Shown here: piece by piece, positions 39,001-50,429 of the stretch
How positions within the stretch are numbered: the first letter of the stretch is position 1
Layout of the letters: the number at the start of each line of letters is the position of its first letter
Source of the DNA: Liolophura sinensis
Taxonomy: Eukaryota > Mollusca > Polyplacophora > Chitonida > Chitonidae
Length of the DNA stretch: 64,000 nucleotides
Reading direction: 5' to 3'
NCBI RefSeq assembly: GCF_032854445.1
Contig: NC_088295.1
Span: 23,859,385 to 23,923,384, forward strand
Notes under the pieces: model-generated
The model's database searches: none
Told to the model about the DNA's origin: nothing
What the model saw: the letters and a program-made list of their open reading frames with translations, nothing else
Translations under genes and position numbers: made by a program

Positions 39001-39424
39001 CAAGGGAGGTGATAAAGCGACCAATGCCTGTTGGACATCGCAGGCCCTCTACCTGTTCCTGAAAGGTGTAAAATACTTTCTTCTCCTTACAGGGGCATTC
39101 GTCAAAGTTCAGCTGATCCACGGAAGGAAGGTTTATAAGAGCAAACACACAGCTGTGCGCAGAGGAGTGACGGATCTGGAGTTCAACGAGGGCTTCTCCT
39201 TTACGGTACCTGGTCGACAGTTTGACTCGTGCAATATCATCGTCTCTTTAATGACCACTGGACAGAAGTACCGGCTGGGCAAGGACGAGGAGTACGGCAG
39301 AGTAACCGTAGGGCCGTTCATGTTTGCCAGGGGAGAGGAATTGATTCACTGGCAGGAGATGCTCAGTCAACCTCGTCACGCCGTTACTAAATGGCACGGC
39401 TTCGTACCACCCAATGGCCACTAG
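33026..39424 (+). CDS. SYT15: Synaptotagmin-15-like protein (TM segment, C2A, C2B)
   Basis: Exons 33026-33192, 33687-33911, 34340-34473, 36061-36194, 36631-36792, 38475-38595 and 39093-39424 (TAG) join in phase to 424 codons plus stop. Starting at the first in-frame Met (33044) gives 418 aa, close to the 421 aa I recall for human SYT15. Order: hydrophobic segment (residues ~1-22) followed by KWRRPKK as a stop-transfer signal; a ~100-residue linker; C2A beginning GRLWFSLIYDATVEQLSV; C2B beginning MGEVQFSLTHMPNFEKVKVT; and a C-terminal block with GPFMFARGEELIHWQEML and KWHGF, typical of the SYT15/17 group. The protein probably acts at membranes in trafficking. Several calcium-binding aspartates are missing, so calcium-independent binding is expected. 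The first exon shown needs an upstream exon or 5'UTR exon ending in phase 0, not found; translation may start at 33044 or slightly upstream. Confidence 0.85.
34562..34821 (+). mobile_element. tRNA-derived SINE in synaptotagmin intron
   Basis: GGGGCCTCGGTGGCCTCGGT head, B-box-like GAGTTCATGTCC, GCAACCTGCGGATGGTCATG, tail CTTGAGTACGGCGTAAAACA, CCGATCAAATAAATAA. Inserted between exons 34340-34473 and 36061-36194. Confidence 0.85.
34822..36060. other. Synaptotagmin intron, nothing further seen
   Basis: AT-rich unique sequence with a degenerate TTTTCACCATATCA-type duplication near 35515-35590. No exon. Confidence 0.3.
36331..36527 (+). mobile_element. SINE copy, internally shortened
   Basis: CAGCGCGGTTCAATGGCCC head, GAGTTCCTAGTCCATGCAGC, GCAGATGGTCGTGAATTTCC, GGCCGCCGGCATAGGGCC, GTGAAATGTTCTTGAGTATG and an (AAAT)n tail. 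It lies ~100 bp upstream of the exon at 36631, in the intron. Confidence 0.75.
37395..37860. repeat. 27-bp minisatellite in synaptotagmin intron
   Basis: About 17 copies of GTTACCGTTAATGCTGCAGC with CACGACT. Because the unit is a multiple of three, long apparent ORFs appear on the minus strand (9-residue periodic); they have no other coding sign. The array is GC-richer than the surrounding intron. Confidence 0.9.
38236..38387 (-). mobile_element. SINE 3' part, reverse orientation
   Basis: TTTATTTGATTGGTGTTTTA, CGCCGTACTCAAGAATATTT, CGACGGCGGCCAGCATTATG, then the reverse of the GCAACCTGCGGATGG block. 5' truncated. Confidence 0.85.
38829..38858 (+). repeat. Copy of a segment of the last synaptotagmin exon in the preceding intron
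   Basis: Thirty bases starting AAGGACGAGGAGTACGGCAG are identical to 39281-39310 in the last exon (coding for the KDEEYGRVTV region of C2B). Similarity drops sharply on both sides. Confidence 0.9.
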
Positions 39425-40929
39425 TCAGGTTATGTAATAAATTTACATACATGTTTATTTATAAGTTTTCATACGTGTATATGACATACACGTCCACAGG
39501 CCTCACAAAGAAATATAGTTACTAATTTATTGAGAGTTTATTATCTGCCAGAATACATGTTATATTATATATATTTTATAACATATTCACAGGTAATCGT
39601 GCAGAATTAAAACTGTTTACAACATGGTATATTTGAATGGCTTGAAATGGCGATCGCTAAAACTGCCCGACTATACTTCACTTGATGCCACAAATGAGCA
39701 ATCAATCTCTTTGCTTACAATCTGGGAAGAAAGTTGAAGGTGTTTGGATAGAAGTCTTCAACGGGTTTAAATGACGTTAAACAACAATCAAAGAGTTTAT
39801 ATCTTTTTGCCTTTTTAAAACATTTTTACAGACGTCGGGATAATTTCAAAACAGTCTGTACGCTGCTTCACAATGCTGTTACCAGTTTTCTTTTAGGATC
39901 AGACGGGGATGAAAGTACTGACATTTTTTGAATGATGAGCGTGTGACATTGCCATTTTTTACGCAAATTTACGTAGAATCTTGCGACAATGCTAAATGGA
40001 CCTTATCTATTTAAAAGCGACAGACTTAAAGCCACAGATAAGGGAGAAAGGATAAGCAGATCACTCCATGCAGGGTATGCTGTAGACCGGGAATCAAACG
40101 GACAGACTATTTGTATTACATGTTGTTTGGAGCTGTTTATTTTTGATGTGCCATATACGTAGGTAATAAAATATATACAATTGTGATTGGTTGTGGAATA
40201 TTTAGACCGGTATTATAAATATGTCAATTGCCTAAACCAGGCATTTATAGTAGATAAAGTTATCCTAAATTAGTATGCGAGGGATACACTATAGATATTT
40301 GGTATGTAGAAATGCTTCTGTTTGAAACTGCAAAGCAAACTGTAACATGCAGATAAACTGTTAATGCGTTTGCTTACAAATCAGTAATTAAATGTTAAAA
40401 AATGTTTCCATTTTAGGTTGTAAAAACATACTAGTGATGTTGTGTAATGATATATGAGTGATATTAAGATTATGACAACTCTATAAATCCGTGGCATCAG
40501 TATGCACCTGTTCTCTACCGTAATCCGTGTCGTAGCAGCAATCTGCCCATTTTGTGTCACAACCACAATGATAGTATCATAAGCTAGCTTATTCCGCAGG
40601 GGAGACTACTGGGTGTGCATCGGCATCCGAAGGGCGTATTAGTAGTTTTGGGGTAGACAAGTCATGTGAATAAACCCAGTGTTAAAAAATACCAGAGTTG
40701 TGTCTTTTACATTTGACTGAATAGTTTACCTTGTTTAACTTTCGATTTGTTGGTGAATATTCTCACAGGATGCACAATTAAAGAGAATATACCAGGGATT
40801 TTTAGCAAATTTTTGTAAAATTTAATTTGATTAGTGAATATGGATTTTTGGCCAAAAATCTTCGGTACAGCCTTTGTAAGTGCTGCTAGGATATGCCTAA
40901 GTTTCTACGTTGTTTGGAAACTAAATTAA
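39425..40929. other. Synaptotagmin 3'UTR/3' flank
   Basis: No ORF of interest. AATAAA hexamers lie at 39436, 40165 and 40669; any could be the polyadenylation signal and the sequence cannot choose. A short CGTTAAACAACAATCAAA near 39775 resembles a SINE tail remnant. Confidence 0.35.
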
Positions 40930-41600
40930 TGGTGTAGGCCTAAGGTTGTGTTTTTCCTTAGTATTCTCCCACAAATAAATACGTGTATGGTTGTGTTTTT
41001 AATGGTTGTAGTGTGCTTTCACAGCTAAATGAATGGTGTATGGTTGTGACTTCGTGAATGGTCTTCAGCGCTCTTGGATTTTTGAAAGGTGTATGGCTGT
41101 GTTTTCCTGACTGACCTTTTTCCTGTCCTGGACAATTAAAAGATGTATGTTGTGTTTTCCGGATGACCTCTAATATATTTGGACCTATAAACATGGATGG
41201 TCGGGTTTTCCTGGATGACCGCTCATGGACAAAATTAACATGTATGCTTGTGCTTTCATGGAGGTCTGTTTTATGGTCTTTTCAAAGACCTTCAGTGTTC
41301 TTGGATAACTAAAGGGTGGATGGTTATGAAGACCTACAGCGTTCTTGAATACCTTAAATGTGTGTGTCTGTGTGTTCATTGAGATGATCTTCAGTGTTCT
41401 TGGGCAACTAAAAGGTGCATCGTTGTTTTCATTGATGACCTTCAGTGTTCAGGACGGTATAAAATGTAGTTGCCTGGATGACCTTCATTGTTCTTGGAGG
41501 ACTAAGTGGTGTATACTTGTGTTTTAGCGAAAGTCATGAGAGTTCTTCGACAACTTAAAAGTGTTCTGAAAACTAGAAGTATGGTTGTTTCCATGGGTGA
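40930..41600. repeat. Highly degenerate ~60-bp tandem repeat
   Basis: Recurring words GGTGTATGGTTGTGTTTTC, GGATGACCTTCAGTGTTCTTG and GGACAACTAAA, at roughly 60-bp spacing with many substitutions. A second block of the same type lies at 42325-42540. Confidence 0.6.
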
Positions 41601-42324
41601 CAAGGGTCATTCCTGCCCGACTTTTAAAGCACATGCTCACTGCAAATGTCAATCCCTTGACCAATGACGTATGTTCAATTCCAGCTCTTGATTCTTTGAC
41701 TGCTGCGCTATATTAGCAGGTTTGTCAGGTACTGCTCTGGTTTAATTACTCAAAAACTTTACCACCATCGTATAGCTGAAGAATTCTTGAGCACAAAATT
41801 GGGGGATGATGGCATTTGGATACAATACAGAAATAATTCACTTGCTTCTGAGACACCAAAGGCGTAAAACTGGAAATATTCTTAAAAGTGAATAAAAACC
41901 ACATAAGGATAACTAAAACACCTGTGGTACTGGTCACATACAAATGTTTTATTTTCTTGTAAACTGAAACTTATACATGTACATTTTATTTGATAACAAA
42001 CATTTGTGAAGTAGTCACTGGAATGTGCAAATGACAGGGAATACCACCATTTATAAATGAACATGTTATCGTGGAGGACATAAGCCAAATATTGTTGGAG
42101 AAAAACTTCTTGTAAAGGCTTGGTCTACTGCTACTACGCACACACAACACTATCACATAGTGTCTGCTAACATGCACATTACAAGTACCATAGTTCTTCC
42201 AGCCAGCTGGATAGAGACCATTTGAGTTTTCAGGCCCGAATAGAAAATACATGAACATTTATTATAAGCAGGTATACACACGTGTAATTATAGAGACAAA
42301 TGTAAACTGCAATATAATGGCTTG

Positions 42325-42540
42325 TACATGTATAGTGTTCTTGTATAGCTAAAATGTGTATGGTTGTGTTTCCATGGATGACCTTCAATGTGTTCAGCCA
42401 ACTAGTGCACGGATGCGATTACAAGGTGCATGTGTTTATCTCGTCACTAATCTAGCAGTCTGAGTGTTTTAGTTTTATATGTGGATCTCTGAGTTCTCGG
42501 ACAATTAGGTGAGGAATGCTTGTGTTTAGATATGTTCATT
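42325..42540. repeat. Second block of the degenerate ~60-bp repeat
   Basis: TGTATGGTTGTGTTTCCATG, GATGACCTTCAATGTGTTC and CGGACAATTAGGTG match the array at 40930-41600. Between the blocks, near 41745-41800, is a decayed SINE-like stretch (CCACCATCGTATAGCTGAAG, ATTCTTGAGCAC). Confidence 0.5.
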
Positions 42541-44082
42541 ATGGACTGAGATCATTTATGCCACTTGCTGGTCATTATTTTTAATACATATTTAAAGAAA
42601 AATTTTTATGAAATATTGGTGGCAGAGTGATAATTGAGCAACAGTACTTATGGAGCAATGAAACAGATATTTGAATCAGAAAAAAATCAAGTTTATGTAA
42701 TTCACAAGTAAAATAACGTTATGTTCATTTTCATAATTATTTTTCCTTCACAATGTTTAGTTAACTACACCTATAATTGTTTCACGGAGGCTGAGATAAT
42801 GTATACAATATAAGGAAAGATGAACTTGGGGCCCAAAGAGGCCTTTTGTTGCTACTTTTGGAGACATTTTAATAACAAAGTGAAAAAATTCAAAAAAGGT
42901 ATTTATGGAGGAAAAGCAATTTAGTTCAAATGTAAATTTGTTTATGAATTTGAAATGCATGCCTTTGATGAACTCATTACAAAAGTCTACAAAAATACTC
43001 ATACAATCAATACAATCTTAAATTTTTATCTAATCATAAAGAATGTCCAAATCATTATTTTTTACTCTAAAAGTTGAATAAACTTGGAAACACATTTCAT
43101 AGACATCTAATGGGTATAAAGAGACACCTTAGCTTTCATACATGTATGTGCAAAGACAGTAGAAATTTTCTGCATGCAAGCATTACATATTGTCAGATGG
43201 CAATATATCTTATACAATGTTATTAACTTTGTACCAACAGTAATGAGACATATGCATGATTTCCATTTGTTTGCCTCTTATAGCACCATTGAACATGCAT
43301 AAACTCATATTTCACTACATGTTCTTATGTAATTCATAAATATACAAACATTAACTAAATAAATACATACATATGTACACAACCAATATTTATATTCCTT
43401 AAGAACTGAACAGGTTCTGTACATTTCTTGATAGAAAGTAACTTCTCAAGGTAATGAAAGACAAATCCATGCAATTTGTACTCAATAAAAAGTAAATGTA
43501 AAATATTACAGCTACCTGTATCTATTGTTATACATGAAAATGTAAGTACTAGTACAATGATTTTTATAAACAGTCATCATGTTTTCAGTGTGATCATGAT
43601 TCTAAAGCTAAGTGCTATTGAATAAACAGGGAATTCAACAATTTTTTTACAGCAGTCTTGCTCCACAATAAGTTCAATGAAATGATACATACAGGTTAAG
43701 TGTATTACATTTCTACACTAGAAATATTCGGTTGACAACGGGCCAGTTTCATGAAGCTTACTTGGTGTTAAGTTGCCCTTAGCTAAATGCACTTTACATC
43801 TCTACAACATACGTTGCCATGGCAGTTAAGTAAACTTCATGAAACCGACCGAGACACTACTGAGGCACTGCCTTCTAAACGTACAAAATGGAAGCTGTTT
43901 GATACAATACATCACAGTCCCTGAGCCTTTACTGCATCAATGTCATAAATCTATCCAAACAAACTATAAGGTTCAAGATCAACCCTACCTACTTGTGATG
44001 TGCAACTAGTAAATGATTAGTCTTCTTTCATCTACCTGTGTACATCTGTAGAAACAGTTAACCTTTGAGGTGAATTTTACTG
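42541..44082 (-). other. Cadherin 3'UTR/3' flank
   Basis: No ORF beyond chance. On the minus strand a possible AATAAA lies at 42263-42258. The 3'UTR may therefore extend about 1.8 kb, but the end cannot be set from sequence. Contains the foldback element at 43741-43850. Confidence 0.35.
43741..43850. mobile_element. 110-bp foldback (MITE-like) element
   Basis: Left end GGCCAGTTTCATGAAG; the reverse complement of the right end is GGTCGGTTTCATGAAG (14 of 16 match). The inner arms TTACTT and GTTAAG also pair. It sits in the presumed cadherin 3'UTR. Confidence 0.7.
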
Positions 44083-44665
44083 TTACAGTCTAGTTACCTC
44101 ATCATTATGACCTCTTAAATTATGACCCCTGACTATGGACAAAGGCTTTAGGTCACCCACAGCATCAATATTCTCTTCCCCATCCACTGTTCCTTTCACA
44201 CTACTGTTACGGCTGGGAGCTTTTGGAGAGGTTTTACCAAGAGGAGACAACTCGTGGTCACTCTTTCTTGTGTGGACTTCTGACTTTGAGGGGAAAGAAC
44301 TGTTGTTGTCCTCGAAGATGAACGCCTGATCAATGACACCAAAGCTGGTGGGTGGTTTGGGCCCTAACTGATCACTACTATTGGAATTCTTGTCACTGTG
44401 GGCCTCTACCTCAGTGACATTGCCCGAGTCCCCAACAGGCTGTCCTCTCTCCGCGAAAGGTGGGCCTGAGAGGGCCTCCTGTACCACTACATCTATAGGG
44501 CCACCTAATGGCTGACCGTCCCCGGACACAGAACTGTCAGCCTCCTCAACATAGTCAGACGTCTCCGAGAAGAGATCCATGGTCAACTCCTGCGACTCAT
44601 ACAGAACCATTTTCTTCATCTCTGAGCTCATGTCATGCCTGAAACATGTAGATATAAAACTGAAG

Positions 44666-44700
<35 letters not shown>

Positions 44701-47700
44701 GCTGAGAATTCACGGCTAGGTCATCACTTTACACTCAAATACAAATATGTAGATGTGTACTACTGCAACTTGACATGTAAATGGTAATTAATCATAGTCC
44801 AAACTTACTTATCATACATTGACCCAGCAGAGAGCCTAAATACATCCATTTACTGAAACAAGGAATCAGAACTTTGGCAGATCATAAAACATATGCTAGT
44901 CAAGACTGAGCTGAATTTTGGCATGACAAAGGTTATTGACTGTGAAGAATACAACACAATAATTGTACATTTGCTCGCCCAGAGACCTCACCGGATATAG
45001 TATACAGCATACCACAAATAATAACAGATGCCTTATTACAGGAAATTTACAAATATACATGTACAAGCCACGAGCAACTGTCAGCATGCAAATAGATGAC
45101 ACAGTCTACAAAAGAATTAGTCATTCAAAGGGTTAAAGGGGGAGTGAGGGGAAGGGGGGAATGCATTTAAATATCATGTTTGATCGATTTTTACGTGTCC
45201 ACAATATTCAAAACACAACAAGTTACAAATTTTTGTCAGTTTGCTTTAAAGACTGTACAAACAAGCTCTATACTTATAACAGGCTTGGTTTTTTGATGTT
45301 CGTTTGACCTGAAGAGAAGGGCAATCACATATTTTGTCAAAAGGAGCAGTTGCCCTCTGATTGATGAAACTGAATCTGTAGTGTAACTAGAAATGGAAGG
45401 TCAGTGTAAGAACCAGGACAGATGGGTGTTGTTCAGCCAGGAGAGAGTACAGACTATCTCATACTGAATCTGTAGTGTAACTAGAAATGGAAGGTCAGTG
45501 TAAGAACCAGGACAGATGGGTGTTGTTCAGCCAGGAGAGAGTACAGACTATCTCATACTGAATCTGTAGTGTAACTAGAAATGGAAGGTCAGTGTAAGAA
45601 CCAGGACAGATGGGTGTTGTTCAGCCAGGAGAGAGTACAGACTATCTCATACTATCAGCTACTAGCTATTCAGTGTCATGGCTGTGGAGATAAAAGGTCC
45701 CAAGATCATGAAGTCAAACTTCAAAATACTTAATTGAGCTAAAATTGTGATTTACTCCAGAAATTTTTCCTGCGGTACTAAGAGTTGTCTACTTTTGACA
45801 GAACTGAAAATTAGTGTCAAAGTTCAAACCTAAGTTGAGGAATTATACCACAAGTAAAGATTCCAAGTGTAAGTCTGACAAAAGTCTAAGACAGTTTTAT
45901 GATCCAGGGACCTGTCCTACTGAAAAACGAAGAGCTAAAATTAGTAATCAGCAAATAAAATCTCGGCAAAAACAAGCAGGAGAAACAAAAACAACATGTA
46001 CGAGCTAAATGTTTTAAACAGACTCTAACAGCTTTTGGTACAGAAATGACCATCACAAAACTAATTAAGGTGCAGTTATAAAGAAATTATAAACTATTGG
46101 GGAGAGCATTTAAGTTCAAATAACACAGAGCAAGCACAGGATACAGCTATGGTACAGCTATGGTTTAAACGATAGCTTTTTGAGTTATAAAGACTGCCAA
46201 ACTAGTCAAAATGCTGAACACTATGTACATGTAGCTACATATACATGCATGTAAAGGCACATTTGTAGCTAATATGCTGCAGTTGATGAAATACAAGAAA
46301 CATGACTGAAATATACGATGTAGACAAATATGTACAGGTACAGCTGCTACATGCCTATGACCATATTACAATATACCTTACAGTTCTGTCTCTGCCAGTT
46401 CAGACATGGCTGCGTAGCCTGAGAAGGGCAAGACAGTCATGGTATCATCACACAAATCTTCTATACATACATGTATGAGATAAGGGAAGATAAAATTAAA
46501 GATTTCATATCGATGTTAGCACGCACCCTCCCAATGGAGACCTAGCAAATGGTCATAGGAAGAATTCTGATGCCAATTTACTGATGCCATTTCTGCCTTT
46601 TTTGCTCATAACAGATGCAAATTTCAGACATTTTGCTGTGAACATTAGCAATGTAACAGTAGCTAAAGGTCTTATTTAATTCACACTAGCACCAATTCAA
46701 TGGATTAAAAAAATGGCACCCTCCCATTGGGCACAGGTTGACATAAATGTTGATGTTGACATTACCTTAAGGAGCCTGTTCTTATCACATATAAAACATA
46801 CTTGAAAATTTATGCACGTAACACTGATATGGAGCAAAAAACATATGGAGTTACCTATATAATATATAAATTATATACTAAATACTTAGAAGAGCCAGAA
46901 AAAAATATATTTTTTAGAATACAATACATTTAACCTTTAATTCTCTTCCTGCTGTACCTTCAGAGAAAACAAACAAAAGTTCAGTCTTTACTGGGCATAA
47001 CCCGACTAAGAAAAAATAGGATTGGTTGGTAGGCTTTCTTTCTTTCTCTCCTATTGTTCTAGCTAATGAAAGAGATAGAGGGAAAAAAATTAATAATAAA
47101 AAAATCAGAAATCAAATTCAAATTTAGAATAGGACCCTGTTTTGGAGGGTCAGTTAGGTTATGCCCAATGAACGTATATTCAAGGATGACCTGACATCCA
47201 CATGTGGGTATTTGGGGCATGAACAATCCTCTCACCTGGATGAACATCCATTAACAACATGGCCTTCAGTGAAACTCTGGGAAGGAAACGATGACTGGGG
47301 CTCAAAGTAAAAGAACAGGCTGTGTACATGTAAAACCAAAGGGGAATAAACTACAGCTACAATATGTGGATGGTGGAGGGCCTCCGTGGCCTCATGATTA
47401 GTGTGCTACAATGAACCAGGAGCCTCTGACCAATGCGGTTGCTGGGAGTTCAAGCCTGGCTAATGCTTGCTACTTCTCCAGTGGTATGTGAGATGATCTG
47501 CCAGCAACCTGTGCATTGCTGTGGGATCCCGAGCTTAGTTTTCCACAATAATACTGGCATAATATTCTTGAGTACTGCATAAAACACACCAATCAAATAA
47601 ATAAAAACATAAATAACGAAATCATATGGATGATTGTCTGAACCGTTACACACATATTTACATGCAGCGGGTTAATACACGGAGACCAGGTAACCACTGC

Positions 47701-50365
47701 CTACAGGTACTCTACATCATGCAACATTAATTCATCTAGCATTCAGCAAGCTCACAACACCAACACACAGTTCTATCGTATGATACTAGGAAAATGACTT
47801 CAACTGGTATAGGGAAATAGTGATTTTAATACAGACAATTTATAAAACCTACAGACTTCATTGGCAAAAGTGAAATTAAATTTTAGGTAAATTTCTATTT
47901 AGTTAACAAATTCATCATCTTAACTGAGCATCTAAAATTGGTATACACTTTCTAGAGCCCTACACAAGTATTAGTGGTTTGGAAAAACTGAGATCTATTT
48001 ATGAAATACGCGCAAGTAGTTTTTCATGTAATAAGAAAATTAAAGACCTAATATTTTGTACTACCTTATGGTTGAACAGAAGCTGTAAATAACCGACAAT
48101 CATACCATCTTGTACATACAAAAACTCCTCTATGACAGTACATATAAATATTAAAATTAATACAACATACACATACAAGGTTTGAGAAAATTAACAGATA
48201 AAAGGTATATAAAAAAAAAACGTTAAAGGGCTTGTACAAAAAATAAAACATCTACACTACAAAAACATAAAAAATTTTTTTTACCTCAGTAGAGGACGCT
48301 GAGAAAACGTAACATGAAACATTTTACAAGTGTATATATATAAATCCAACTTCAAATGACATTTATTAAAGTTTGTTTGTTAAATAAATTTATCTGTAAT
48401 ACTGTCCATGATATTATAAACTAAAGATATATTTTAACATATTAACATTTTTTTGAAGTAACATAAATAAATCCTAGATTCATTTTAGGTCAACTTTGAA
48501 ATATAAAAACTATGATATCAAAATGTGCAAATGTTTGATATATCCAATAAGCTCTACATTAATATATTCCCATGGACATTATCAGAGTTATTCCTGGAAG
48601 TCATTCCTTCTGAGAAACATGCTTACTTGGATAATCCATTTTCAGCGTAAAATGAGGATTCTTGTGTGTCATCTTCATACTGTCCTATATTTCCGTTGAT
48701 GAACAGTTGTCCATTGTTAGGGTCTACATCACTAAGTGAATAACATCAATGTTATAAAACAGGATATGTCACACAGGTGAAGGCTGTCAATGACTCACTG
48801 TAACATGTCGTAGTCATGAAGAACCATACACAAATATAATGTATTATTAATGTCTGTCACATGTCACATAATATAAATAACTAGATTTTATTAATCTAAT
48901 AAAATTAATCCCACAAAGATGTCAAGTTCCCCCCCACAAAAATACAAAGAAGATAGAAATAAATTATACCTCACATGCACCTTTACCAATATAAACCATT
49001 CTAACAGAATGTACCAAAGCAGATATTTTTTGTGATTATCAAATCTTTTCACATATACAGTACTTTTACTATTAGCAGGCAATCTACACATAAAGCAAAC
49101 AAGTGGAATCAGAGCATATTAGCTCCTCCTTTAGTGGTATCATATATATATTCAGTATGGAAAGGCCTTGCATCATTACTCTGCATACCACACAAGGCAA
49201 TATCTGATTAGACTACTACTGTATATTTAGCCTTGCCAAGATAAGGCTGGCTATTTTTTGTTGGTTTAGAGTGTTGGAATAAGTACTGATTATGGACACC
49301 AGGTGCTGTTTAAACCACAATGTAATGCAACACTGCAAAGGCCAAAAGTAATCTGTATTTGGCACCTAAGCTGCTCAAACCAGTACCCTCTATTTTGGCA
49401 CCTAAGCTGCTCAAACCAGTGCCCTGTATTTTGGCACCTAAGTTGCTCAAACCAGTGCCCTGTATTCTGGCACCTAAGCTGCTCAAACCAGTGCCCTGTA
49501 TTTTGGCACCTAAGCTGCTCAAACCAGTGCCCTGTATTTTGGCACCTAAGCTGCTCAAACCAGTGCCCTGTATTTTGGCACTTAAGCTGCTGAAACCTGG
49601 TCCCTAAAGCCAATTCTGACCACATGCACAGGCTCAGTAACTCACGAATGTGGATAAACTTTCACAGAATCAGGACAAACATGAACTCCAGAGAGTTCTA
49701 TGTCGTCAATTCGATGCAATTCCTCAAAGGCACAGATATCACTGCTGAAATCCACCAAGTGCAGACAAAGTAACATTAGTGATACCCAATCATATCGCAC
49801 ATACAGACGTGAGAGCTTTCTGGTTTTAGCAATAATACCCAGTGCTTTGCTGACAACCTCTGAGCTTCTAGCATGAACATGTACTGTTGTAACCTTTGCT
49901 CAGTGCTGGAAACATGTTTATCATGATATTAAGCATGATTTTAAATTGCCTGGAAACAGAACAGAAAATTAACTTTGTTTAAATTGTAAAGTAATGTAGT
50001 TAATTTCTCATTCCTGATGTTATTATCTCATTAAAAGCATGGCTACTATTTGACAGCAAGGCTTGTAGGCCTGTTGTCATACTGTCTGTGTTGGACACCT
50101 GTTGCTGTACTTACAGTTCCAGTGGCTCAGCCGAGTCATTGTCAAACTGGTTCTCCACTGTCTGGGTATACGCAGGGTTGTTCACAAGCTCAGAGGCCTT
50201 GGCTCGTGCATTATTTGCTTGTTGACTACGCAGCTTTTCAAACTCATATCTGTAAAGTTTGTGACAGAAGAAAATACATGTATTCTTGAAAGGCAGTTAT
50301 TTCTCAGCCACCTTTAAAATGACGTTAATAAATAAGGTAACACTTCTAACAGCCAAGTGTAAGTA

Positions 50366-50429
<64 letters not shown>

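Larger units (their letters stand above)
44698..48626 (-). other. Cadherin intron
   Basis: No exon: phases of the flanking exons (48731-48627 ending in AA, 44638 starting with G) join directly. Contains the 94-bp triplication and a SINE. Confidence 0.5.

Noticed and set aside
49290-49625. Overlapping ORFs on both strands with a 12-residue period
   Set aside because: A 36-bp minisatellite; open in four frames, no splice or coding evidence.
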